Positions 1 through 5,440 are shown, counted from the stretch's first letter. The stretch is 6,946 bases of DNA from an uncultured Clostridia bacterium (GCA_900548845.1 URMI01000051.1:1-6946), one strand, 5' to 3'. Translations and numbers: made by a program. The notes: generated by a model not told the origin, from the sequence alone.

Positions 1-469
1 ACACCTTCTTCGCGGGCGCGACGGTGCGCAGGATGTGTTTTTGAATGTCGGGGATGCCACCCAAAGGGTCGATAAATTCGTCCTTTTGGATGTCGTAATA
101 GACGGCGTTGGCGCAGAAATCGCGGCGCACGGCGTCCTTTTTGATGTCGCGCGTGAACTCCGTCTCCGCGGGGGCGTGCATCCCGCGCACATAGGTGTCG
201 CTCCGAAAGCGCGTGAACTCATATTCCGCGCCCTCGCCGTCCTTTAATTTGACGGTCCCCGTCGCGGGATAGACGGCGCGCACCTCAAGCCCGCTCCGTT
301 GCGCGGCGGAGAGGAACTTTTCTTCCGTCATGGGGGAAGCAAGGTCCCAGTCGGGGGCGGAGGAGAGGGTGCCCGCAAGATAGTCGCGCACGCTCCCGCC
401 CACGAGATAGAGGGGCTCGGGGCAGTGTTCGGCGAGCGAAATGAGGCTTTTTGTCAGTTTTTCGCGCAA
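1..469 (-). CDS. cca: CCA tRNA nucleotidyltransferase / poly(A) polymerase family, N-terminal part (runs off left edge)
   Basis: Class II nucleotidyltransferase that most likely adds or repairs the CCA end of tRNAs in the cytoplasm using CTP and ATP. Reading the minus strand gives 156 residues without a stop. The head domain is clear: GGSVRD at residues 24-29 (nucleotide-binding turn), the metal-binding pair D40 and D42 in DWDLAS, TRFRSDTYVRGMH at 86-98, FTRDIKKDAVRRDF at 105-118 with the RRD signature (115-117), then a DPLGG segment at 134-138. The neck, body and tail domains lie beyond the edge. I chose TTG at 469 because GGGAGGA lies 7 bases upstream and no ATG or GTG is in frame between the promoter and this point. 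The poly(A) polymerase branch shares these motifs and cannot be excluded from the head domain alone, although CCA addition is the usual role in Bacillota. Confidence 0.9.
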   Translation of the reverse strand, partial: MREKLTKSLISLAEHCPEPLYLVGGSVRDYLAGTLSSAPDWDLASPMTEEKFLSAAQRSGLEVRAVYPATGTVKLKDGEGAEYEFTRFRSDTYVRGMHAPAETEFTRDIKKDAVRRDFCANAVYYDIQKDEFIDPLGGIPDIQKHILRTVAPAKKV

Positions 470-475
470 ACGGCG

Positions 476-482
476 TCCTCCC
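476..482 (-). promoter_or_regulatory. Ribosome binding site that supports the TTG start of cca
   Basis: GGGAGGA on the minus strand. The GGAGG core ends 7 bases before TTG at 469-467. No other start codon in the frame has such a site, so it decides the start. Confidence 0.75.
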
Positions 483-502
483 GGGAAAATTTCTCGGAAA
501 TG

Positions 503-531
503 ATTATACCATTTTCCGAAAAAAATTGCAA
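503..531 (-). promoter_or_regulatory. Leftward promoter of cca (extended -10, shared -35 box)
   Basis: On the minus strand the -35 box is TTGCAA (531-526), the spacer is 17 bp, and the -10 box is a perfect TATAAT (508-503). TGG directly precedes the -10, giving an extended -10 (TGnTATAAT). Transcription should start near 496, leaving a leader of about 27 bases before the TTG start. The -35 box is palindromic and is also used by the rightward promoter. Confidence 0.8.
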
Positions 532-554
532 TTCTTGTCGCCATCGTGTATAAT
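526..554 (+). promoter_or_regulatory. Rightward promoter of the lipid kinase - phosphatase operon
   Basis: The -35 box TTGCAA (526-531), a 17-bp spacer and a perfect -10 TATAAT (549-554) fit sigma-A consensus spacing. The start of transcription should lie near 561, giving a leader of about 50 bases. The same six bases form the -35 box of the leftward promoter, so the two polymerases would compete for one site. Confidence 0.75.
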
Positions 555-610
555 AAACGCGTGAAAGAATTTCCCCGCAGGCGGCGGGAAGGGTACAAAA
601 GGGGAAAATC

Positions 611-1474
611 ATGCTCGATCTCATCATCAAACCGCAGAACAAGAAGGGGCAGCAGACCTTGAAGTGGGTGGAAAAACGGCTCGTCTCGGAGGGCATCCCT
701 TACGAGGTGCACTACACCGAGGGCAAGGGGGATGCGCAGCGCATCGCCCGCGAGCTCACGGGAAGGGGCAGGTGCGAGCTTGTCGTCATCGGCGGCGACG
801 GCTCTTTGAACGACGTTTTAACGGGTATGTGCGATCCATCCCTCTGCCGTCTGGGGCTCATCCCCGCAGGCACGGGCAATGATTTTTCCGTCAGCGCGGG
901 CATCCCTTCGGGCGAGGCGGCGCTCGAGCTCATCTTAAAGGGCGCGCCCAAGCCCACCGATTACATCGACTTTTCGGACGGGCGGCGCAGCCTCAACATC
1001 GCGGGCATGGGCATCGACGTCGATATCCTCCTCCGCTGCGAGCGGATGAAGGGCCTCCACGACAAGAGCAAGTACTTTTTCAGCCTGCTCGCCTCCCTCA
1101 TGAAGTACGACGGCATGCAGCTGACCGTCCGTTCGGGGGAAGAGGTCATCGAAAAGAAGGTGCTCATCGCGGCGCTGTGCAACGGGAAACAATTCGGCGG
1201 GGGCATCCCCATGTGCCCCGCAGCGGATATCGGGGACGGGCTTTTGAATGTGGTCGTCGTCGACTGCCCCAAGCGTTCCAAGATCCCGGGGGCGCTTTTG
1301 AAGCTCATGCAGGGCAAGGTGCTCTCGCTGCCCTTCGCGCGCCACTTCACCTGCGAGGAAGTGTCCGTCATCCCCGCATCTCCCGCCGTTGCCCAGTACG
1401 ACGGCGAACTCTATCAGACCGCGGCAATGGAAGCGACGCTCAAACAGGGCGGCATCCTCATGTACCGCGCTTGA
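611..1474 (+). CDS. Diacylglycerol kinase family lipid kinase (YegS/DgkB/BmrU type)
   Basis: This 287-residue protein matches the DAGK catalytic family, which phosphorylates diacylglycerol or related lipids with ATP at the inner membrane surface and recycles lipid into phosphatidic acid. Visible motifs are the nucleotide-binding GGDGSLNDVLTG at residues 61-72 (the usual GGDGT has Ser here), LIPAGTGNDF at 83-92, NIAGMGID at 129-136, the C-terminal CNGKQFGGGIPMCPAADIGDGLLNV at 190-214, and YDGE at 263-266. Length is normal for the soluble bacterial family (about 290-300). The start ATG follows AGGGGA at 600-605 with a 5-base gap. The phosphatase gene begins 7 bases after its stop, so the two are surely cotranscribed. 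Substrate is not resolved: sphingoid, undecaprenol or other lipid alcohols remain possible within this family. Confidence 0.9.
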   Translation: MLDLIIKPQNKKGQQTLKWVEKRLVSEGIPYEVHYTEGKGDAQRIARELTGRGRCELVVIGGDGSLNDVLTGMCDPSLCRLGLIPAGTGNDFSVSAGIPSGEAALELILKGAPKPTDYIDFSDGRRSLNIAGMGIDVDILLRCERMKGLHDKSKYFFSLLASLMKYDGMQLTVRSGEEVIEKKVLIAALCNGKQFGGGIPMCPAADIGDGLLNVVVVDCPKRSKIPGALLKLMQGKVLSLPFARHFTCEEVSVIPASPAVAQYDGELYQTAAMEATLKQGGILMYRA

Positions 1475-1480
1475 GAAGGA
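1474..1480 (+). promoter_or_regulatory. Unusually close ribosome binding site at the kinase-phosphatase junction
   Basis: AGAAGGA overlaps the last base of the kinase stop codon and ends only 1 base before the ATG at 1482, far closer than the usual 5-9 bases. A second site, AAGGA at 1494-1498, sits 4 bases before an in-frame TTG at 1503. Translation may rely on ribosomes coming off the kinase gene, or may start at the TTG. Confidence 0.5.
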
Positions 1481-1481
1481 C

Positions 1482-2531
1482 ATGAATTTATATAAGGAAA
1501 TTTTGAACAACATCCCTGCGGCGGTCATCGTCGTGGATGAAAATCTGCGGGTGCGCTATTCCAACCGCGCCTTCCGCACCTTCTTTCCCGCCTCTTCGGG
1601 GAAGGGGAGCCTGAAGGACGTCATCCGCTGCGGCGAAGCGGCGCCCTGCGGCAGGGGGGAGGCGTGCGCCTTCTGCCCGCTTCGCAATCTCTTTTTGGAC
1701 GCCGAAAAGAACGGCGGGCTCGCCTTCCGCAAGCTCATGCTGCGCACGGGGGAGGGGACGACGCATCTTTCTTTCAAAGTGCAGCCGCTCGGGGGGCTGT
1801 ATCTCGGCGTCGTCGACAACGCCTATGAGGCGGAGATCGCCCGCGAGATGCACTCCGCGCAGGACATCCAGCAGCGCCTCTTGCCGCCCGGCAAGGGGGG
1901 CAGCGTGCCCTATTCCTTCCTCTATCTTCCCTGCCGCGAGATCGGCGGCGACCTTCCCGATGTGTACGAGGCGGAAGGGGAGACGATGGGGCTTTTGGCC
2001 GACGTTTCGGGCAAGGGCATTTCGGCTGGGATGCTCTCCGCCTTCGTCAAGGCGGGGTGGGATCGGTCGGAACCCTCTCCCGCGCGCGCCATCACGGGGC
2101 TCAACGCGAAATTCCAGGAGCTCAACCTCGACGAGCGCTCCTATGTGACGGTCGCCGCCGTGCGCATCGGGCGCAAAGAGGGGGTCATCACCTACTGCGC
2201 GGCGGGGCATAACGCGCCTATCCTCATGAAGCGGAAGGACGGCATCGACGAAGTGGAGATGAACGCGCCCCCCATATCCACCTGGATCCCCGAATTTTCT
2301 TACCACGACAGCACGATCGGCTACGAGAAGGGGGATATTTTGGTGCTCCTCACGGACGGCGTCACCGAAAGCCGCAACGAGGCGGGCGAACAGTTCTCTC
2401 TGGAACGCGTCGAGGCGGTGCTCTCCCGCTCGCACGATGCGGCGCACTTCATCGAACAGCTCAAAGGCGCCCTCACCGAGTTCTGCGGCACCTTCGACGA
2501 CGACATCACCGCCATGGCGTTCGACCTTTGA
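1482..2531 (+). CDS. PAS domain - SpoIIE/RsbU-type PP2C serine phosphatase
   Basis: A 349-residue cytoplasmic sensor phosphatase. Residues 1 to about 112 form a PAS domain (opening NIPAAVIVVDENLRVRYSNRAF), followed by a helical linker at 113-135 (AREMHSAQDIQQRLLPP, the classic RsbU-type connector), then the PP2C/SpoIIE catalytic domain. Metal-binding acids expected for the fold are seen at D157 (GGDLPD), D173 (ADVSGKG), D292 (LTDGVTES) and D340/D341 (FDDDITAM), so it should be active. Such enzymes usually dephosphorylate an anti-sigma-factor antagonist (STAS protein) to switch on a sigma factor; no STAS or anti-sigma gene is in the window. The PAS domain holds C50, C56, C62 and C65 in a CX5CX5CX2C cluster followed by PLRN, resembling cysteine-rich PAS sensors and suggesting a redox, iron-sulfur or metal input (inference). 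ATG at 1482 keeps the whole first PAS helix; TTG at 1503 is the alternative. Confidence 0.88.
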   Translation: MNLYKEILNNIPAAVIVVDENLRVRYSNRAFRTFFPASSGKGSLKDVIRCGEAAPCGRGEACAFCPLRNLFLDAEKNGGLAFRKLMLRTGEGTTHLSFKVQPLGGLYLGVVDNAYEAEIAREMHSAQDIQQRLLPPGKGGSVPYSFLYLPCREIGGDLPDVYEAEGETMGLLADVSGKGISAGMLSAFVKAGWDRSEPSPARAITGLNAKFQELNLDERSYVTVAAVRIGRKEGVITYCAAGHNAPILMKRKDGIDEVEMNAPPISTWIPEFSYHDSTIGYEKGDILVLLTDGVTESRNEAGEQFSLERVEAVLSRSHDAAHFIEQLKGALTEFCGTFDDDITAMAFDL

Positions 2532-2537
2532 CCTATG

Positions 2538-2567
2538 AAAAAGAGCATCCCGCGGGATGCTCTTTTT
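2538..2567. terminator. Bidirectional intrinsic terminator between converging genes
   Basis: A perfect 13-bp stem (2538-2550 with 2555-2567) closes on a CGCG tetraloop. The outer arms are AAAAA on the left and TTTTT on the right, so each strand yields a GC-rich hairpin followed by a U run. It sits 6 bases after the phosphatase stop and 16 bases past the end of the converging small membrane gene, so it can serve both. Confidence 0.9.
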
Positions 2568-2583
2568 GAATTAAAATGGTTTG

Positions 2584-2814
2584 TTATGCTTTCGCGAAGA
2601 TCATGTGCTTGAAGAGCAGACACCAGATAACGTCCACCCAGCCGATCGCAAGGCCGAAGAAGGTGACGAGGATCGCAAAGATGAGGGTCAGAATGCTCTT
2701 GGTCTTTAGGAAAGCCGACCATCTGACGAGGATTTCGACGACCCAGTTGACGACGGGAATGAGAAGCAGGATGATCTGCACGAGTCTGCTCTGTTTGTTG
2801 AACCATGTTGCCAT
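2584..2814 (-). CDS. Small two-helix membrane protein of unknown function
   Basis: I do not recognise a named family. The 76-residue product has a short polar N-terminus (ATWFNKQSR), a first hydrophobic helix at about 11-30 that contains a proline and two tryptophans, a basic turn (RWSAFLKTKS, 31-40), and a second helix at about 41-68 ending in a short KHMIFAKA tail. This predicts a two-pass inner membrane hairpin, with the positively charged loop likely cytoplasmic. ATG at 2814 is chosen because AAGGAGA lies 8 bases upstream; a longer in-frame reading starting at 2973 would cross the promoter and overlap the stop of the next gene, so it is unlikely. The gene stands alone, with its own consensus promoter, a leader hairpin and the shared terminator. 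It is not a Pmp3/YqaE-like protein by length or motif. Confidence 0.8.
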   Translation of the reverse strand: MATWFNKQSRLVQIILLLIPVVNWVVEILVRWSAFLKTKSILTLIFAILVTFFGLAIGWVDVIWCLLFKHMIFAKA

Positions 2815-2841
2815 AATATCCGTCTCCTTGAATTGAGATTT

Positions 2842-2863
2842 GCCGCAAATTATCCTATGCGGC
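2842..2863 (-). promoter_or_regulatory. Leader hairpin upstream of the small membrane gene
   Basis: On the minus-strand transcript GCCGCA and TGCGGC pair in a 6-bp stem around a 10-base A/T-rich loop. It ends 12 bases before the AAGGAGA ribosome binding site within a leader of about 55 bases. There is no U run after it, so it is not a terminator. It may stabilise the message or affect translation. Confidence 0.45.
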
Positions 2864-2875
2864 GTCTTTACCGAT

Positions 2876-2904
2876 ATTGTACCTGCTTTCCGCCCGTTTG
2901 TCAA
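2876..2904 (-). promoter_or_regulatory. Promoter of the small membrane gene
   Basis: On the minus strand a perfect -35 box TTGACA (2904-2899), a 17-bp spacer and -10 TACAAT (2881-2876) form a near-consensus sigma-A promoter. Transcription should begin near 2869, about 55 bases before the ATG. The -35 region (CGTTTGTCAAGA on the plus strand, 2895-2906) recurs with one mismatch at 2930-2941. Confidence 0.82.
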
Positions 2905-2941
2905 GAGGGATAAGGGAAAAAAGAGGGAACGATTGTCAAGA
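2895..2941. repeat. Pair of 12-bp direct repeats around the -35 box
   Basis: CGTTTGTCAAGA at 2895-2906 and CGATTGTCAAGA at 2930-2941 agree at 11 of 12 positions with a 35-bp period. The first copy contains the TTGACA -35 box of the small membrane gene. The second copy has a TTGACA on the same strand but no good -10 at the right distance, so it could be a binding site or a decayed second promoter. Confidence 0.5.
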
Positions 2942-2948
2942 ATTTCAC

Positions 2949-2978
2949 AAAAATAGCGCTGCCGCCGATTCACAGCGC
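2949..2978 (-). terminator. Probable intrinsic terminator of the phosphodiesterase operon
   Basis: On the minus strand GCGCTG (2978-2973) pairs with CAGCGC (2961-2956) across an 11-base loop, followed by TA and then TTTTT (2953-2949). The loop contains the stop codon of the YfcE-type gene. The stem is short, so efficiency is uncertain. Confidence 0.6.
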
Positions 2979-3503
2979 GGCGCGCATGAACTCTTTCCCC
3001 GTCTCCACGTCCTTCCAGACGAGCACGCCCTCTTCAAGAACGAGATAGGAGTGCGGGGAATTTTCTTTGGGGATGGACACCGAGCCGCAGTTGACGTAGG
3101 TGCAGTCTTCGCGCTCTTCAAAGGCGGGCACATGGAAGTGGCCGTTGAAGAGGACGTCTCCCTTTTTGAGGTGTTTGGGCGTCTTGTGGCCGTGCGTTAA
3201 AAAGAGGCGGCGGCCCGCATAGGGGAGGACGCAGTACTCCGCGCCGATGGGGAATTCAAGCACCAGCTCGTCCACCTCGCTGTCGCAGTTGCCGCGCACG
3301 CAGACGAGATCGTCCTTCATCGAATTGAGGATCTCCGCCGTCTCAAGGGTGGAATATTCTCGGGGCAGGGCGTTGCGCGCGCCGTGGTACAGCAGATCGC
3401 CGAGGAGGATGAGAAGCTCTGCTTTCTCCTCTTCAAAGCGCTCTTTCAGCAGGCGGCAGTAGTATGCCGAGCCGTGGATATCCGATGCGATCAGGTATTT
3501 CAT
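2970..3503 (-). CDS. yfcE: YfcE/MJ0936-family metallophosphodiesterase
   Basis: A 177-residue calcineurin-like phosphoesterase, close to the 184 residues of E. coli YfcE, which hydrolyses model phosphodiesters with Mn; the physiological substrate is unknown. The metal-site motifs appear in order: SDIHGS at 7-12 (D8, H10), GDLLYHG at 35-41 (D36), GNCDSEVD at 71-78 (N72), THGH at 103-106 (H104) and NGHFHVPA at 120-127 (H122, H124). The last is usually GHTHIP, so Thr is replaced by Phe while both His remain. NCGSVSIPKENSPHSY at 138-153 is the typical family end motif. Start ATG at 3503 has GGAGG 7 bases upstream, inside the end of the upstream HAD gene. The two genes overlap by ATGA, which implies coupled translation. 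All catalytic ligands are present. Confidence 0.92.
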   Translation of the reverse strand: MKYLIASDIHGSAYYCRLLKERFEEEKAELLILLGDLLYHGARNALPREYSTLETAEILNSMKDDLVCVRGNCDSEVDELVLEFPIGAEYCVLPYAGRRLFLTHGHKTPKHLKKGDVLFNGHFHVPAFEEREDCTYVNCGSVSIPKENSPHSYLVLEEGVLVWKDVETGKEFMRAAL

Positions 3504-4306
3504 GAGATAGCCTCCGTCTTTTTGATGATCTCTTTGAGTTTTGTGAGCACCCCGCCTTCGTCATTGGAGGGGATATAATTGCGGAACATGCGCTTCAAGG
3601 GGGGGTAGGCGTTTTCGGGCACATAGGGATGCCCGCATTCAAGCAGCATCTCGTAGTCGTTCATGTGGTCGCCGAAGGCAAGGCATTCGTCCTTCTTGAA
3701 GCCGAATTTTTCTTGGATGAAGCGGACGGCGCGGCCCTTATTGGCGGTCGTCGCCGAAATATCGCACCAGTCGAAGCCCGAGATGATGGTGCGCAGCCTC
3801 GGGAGCCGCTGCGGCAGCACTTTGATGCAGTGCTCGGCGGCGGCGATGGCGTCGTAGACGGCGATCTTGCACACGGGCTCTTTCCCGATCACGGCGTCCA
3901 GGTTTTCCACCTTCTTGCAGTTGGTGTACGAGAGCATCGCATAGCGGAAGAAGGGCATCTCGTTGTTTTCGATATAGGCATAGTCCGCGCCGCAGAGCAT
4001 GGGGTAAAGGTCGGGGAGCGCTCTTATCTCGTCGAGGGCGTCCTTTAAGCAGTCGTCGGCGATGGGGTCAAGATAGAGCGTTTCGCCGCGGTACTTGACG
4101 AGCGCGCCGTTCTCGCACAAAAAGAGCACTTTGTCCTTGACGGGGGCAAAGAGCTTTTCGAGGTTGGCGTACTGCCGCCCGCTCGCGGGGGCGAAGAGGA
4201 TGCCGCGTTCATGCAGTTGTCCGATGAGCCCGAAAATTTCCTCGGGCAGCTGCTTTTTCTCGTCGAGCAGCGTGCCGTCGAGGTCGGATGCGATAAACCT
4301 GATCAT
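3500..4306 (-). CDS. HAD superfamily hydrolase, Cof-type (type IIB) phosphatase
   Basis: A 268-residue sugar-phosphate or phosphorylated-metabolite phosphatase of the Cof/YkrA/YbjI group, cytoplasmic and Mg dependent. Motif I is SDLDGTLLD at 7-15 with the nucleophile D8 and acid/base D10; motif II is ASGR at 41-44 (S42); motif III lysine is K190 in ANKGRAV; motif IV is FGDHMNDYEM at 211-220 (D213, D217). The region between motifs II and III (about 80-185) is the C2-type cap that sets substrate preference. I place the start at ATG 4306, giving the family-typical MIRFIASDLDGT opening; an in-frame TTG at 4339 would add 11 residues that do not resemble the family and falls in a palindrome. No good Shine-Dalgarno precedes 4306, so initiation may be weak. 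It is coupled to the phosphodiesterase downstream. Substrate cannot be read from sequence. Confidence 0.9.
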   Translation of the reverse strand: MIRFIASDLDGTLLDEKKQLPEEIFGLIGQLHERGILFAPASGRQYANLEKLFAPVKDKVLFLCENGALVKYRGETLYLDPIADDCLKDALDEIRALPDLYPMLCGADYAYIENNEMPFFRYAMLSYTNCKKVENLDAVIGKEPVCKIAVYDAIAAAEHCIKVLPQRLPRLRTIISGFDWCDISATTANKGRAVRFIQEKFGFKKDECLAFGDHMNDYEMLLECGHPYVPENAYPPLKRMFRNYIPSNDEGGVLTKLKEIIKKTEAIS

Positions 4307-4322
4307 AGAGCCGTAGTTGATC

Positions 4323-4337
4323 GCGCAAAATTTGCGC
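4323..4337. repeat. 15-bp perfect palindrome upstream of the HAD gene
   Basis: GCGCAAAATTTGCGC is a perfect inverted repeat of two 7-bp arms around one A. It lies 16 bases upstream of the HAD start codon and just past the weak U tract of the preceding hairpin. It could be an operator or a small hairpin in the transcript. No sigma-A promoter with good boxes is seen near it. Confidence 0.5.
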
Positions 4338-4368
4338 AAAAGAGGACCGCCCGCGTAAGAGGCGGCCC
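4338..4368 (-). terminator. Weak hairpin terminator after the dehydrogenase-like gene
   Basis: On the minus-strand RNA, GGGCCGCC (4368-4361) pairs with GGCGGUCC (4351-4344) over 8 pairs including one G-U, with a 9-base loop. It is followed by UCUUUU and then GCGC, so the U run is short. Partial read-through into the HAD-phosphodiesterase pair is likely, since no strong promoter is visible for that pair. Confidence 0.55.
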
Positions 4369-4371
4369 GGT

Positions 4372-5379
4372 TCAGACAAGGGAGAGGATGTTGATCTCGT
4401 CCACGGGAACGTCGGGACGGGAGAGGAGTTCTTTGAAGAGCGCTTCCATCTGATCGGCGCCGCGCACGTTTCTACGGTAAACGCCGAGATCGATCGCGCC
4501 GTTGGCGACGAGGTTGATGGCGGCGGGGATGTGCTCGGTGCCCACCGAAACGCCCGACACGGTGAGGCGCTTTCTTAAGATCTCGCTGAGGTCGATGGGA
4601 AGGGAACGGTCGATCTGCCCGCAGAACGCGACGCTGCGGCCGGGCTTCGTGACGGAGACCGCCGTCCTGCAGTGCGTTTCCATGTTGCCCGTCATGATGC
4701 AGACGGCATTGTCGGTGAGCCGCCCGCCCGTGATGGTGCCCACGGCATCGATGAGCTTGTCGTCTTCGGGCGCGGTATAGTAGATGCCGCAGCTCTTTGC
4801 GAATTCGACGCGCCTTGCGTCGCTGTCGATGAGGATGGGGGAGATCTGACGGTAGATGAGAAGGCGGCAGATAAAGACGCCGAGCATGCTGCCGCCCACG
4901 ACGGCGACGTGCTCGCCGCGGTGGATGCCGAGTTTTTCGACGGCGGCATCCGCAAGGGCGATGTGCTGGATGAGGAGCGCCTTTTCATCGCTCACCGATT
5001 CGGGGAGCAGGCTGAGCTCGTCTTCCGTCACATAGATGAAGTCGCGCAGGAAGCCGTCGGCGGTGAACCCGCGCAGAAGGATGTCGTCTTCGGTGAAGTC
5101 GCGCTTTTCCACGCCGTCGCAGGGGGCGGGGAAGGCGGTGTGCAGGAGAACGCGCGCCCCTTTGGGGAAGTGCGCGCTGCCTTCATCGGCGATGAGCCCC
5201 ACGGCGAACCGCCCGGGGATGCGGGGATAGCGCATCTTTTTCGCGCCGCTGAAGAGGAGGGCGTCGCTGCGGTTGACAAAGACTTTGGTGATGCGGATCT
5301 TGCGTTTGCCCTCTTCGGGCACGGGCTCCGTCTCCTCCTTGCCGATGGTATTCGCAGCAGTCAGTCTCCAAACATTCAT
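4372..5379 (-). CDS. Medium-chain dehydrogenase/reductase-like protein lacking zinc ligands
   Basis: A 335-residue protein with the layout of zinc-type alcohol/threonine/sorbitol dehydrogenases: GroES-like N-terminal part (about 1-125), Rossmann fold (about 150-285) and a return strand. The catalytic Cys position of the usual CGSD motif is Asn (VNRSD, N36), and the GHE motif reads GRF at 56-58, so the catalytic zinc site is gone. The four-Cys structural zinc lobe is also missing, leaving a lone C87. The nucleotide site is VVGGSMLG at 160-167, off the canonical GxGxxG, and D185 ends the second strand (PILIDSD), which favours NAD(H) over NADP(H). Start ATG at 5379 has AGGAG 6 bases upstream. 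Family membership is clear; substrate and even catalysis are not. It could be a zinc-independent reductase or a binding protein derived from one. It stands alone behind a strong promoter. Confidence 0.82.
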   Translation of the reverse strand: MNVWRLTAANTIGKEETEPVPEEGKRKIRITKVFVNRSDALLFSGAKKMRYPRIPGRFAVGLIADEGSAHFPKGARVLLHTAFPAPCDGVEKRDFTEDDILLRGFTADGFLRDFIYVTEDELSLLPESVSDEKALLIQHIALADAAVEKLGIHRGEHVAVVGGSMLGVFICRLLIYRQISPILIDSDARRVEFAKSCGIYYTAPEDDKLIDAVGTITGGRLTDNAVCIMTGNMETHCRTAVSVTKPGRSVAFCGQIDRSLPIDLSEILRKRLTVSGVSVGTEHIPAAINLVANGAIDLGVYRRNVRGADQMEALFKELLSRPDVPVDEINILSLV

Positions 5380-5421
5380 GATGGGCTCCTAAACAACAAT
5401 TTCTGCCGTATTCTCTCACGA

Positions 5422-5440
5422 TATACCGCCATTATACCGC
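5422..5440. repeat. Two TATACCGC direct repeats spanning the -10 region
   Basis: TATACCGC occurs at 5422-5429 and 5433-5440, an 11-bp period or about one helical turn. The second copy covers most of the -10 box of the dehydrogenase promoter and the first falls at the expected start of transcription. This is a typical place for a repressor to bind, but with only two copies it may be chance. Confidence 0.45.

Noticed and set aside
571..590. Possible hairpin (TTCCC with GGGAA) in the lipid kinase leader
   Set aside because: Only five clean pairs, with inner bases that do not align well; too weak to call.
1389..1481. Longer start for the phosphatase, adding 31 residues
   Set aside because: The extra part overlaps the end of the kinase gene in another frame, has no ribosome binding site and is basic and low in similarity to PAS domains.
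1488..2447. 319-codon open frame on the minus strand opposite the PAS-SpoIIE phosphatase
   Set aside because: It is rich in Arg, His and Gly with no recognisable motifs, and lies wholly over a gene with clear PAS and PP2C motifs. It is a composition artefact.
2815..2973. Longer start for the small membrane gene, adding 53 residues
   Set aside because: The extension passes through a consensus promoter, a hairpin and the ribosome binding site used by the ATG at 2814.
4307..4339. TTG start at 4339 for the HAD gene, adding 11 residues
   Set aside because: No ribosome binding site precedes it, the added residues come from a palindrome, and family members begin right at the equivalent of the ATG at 4306.
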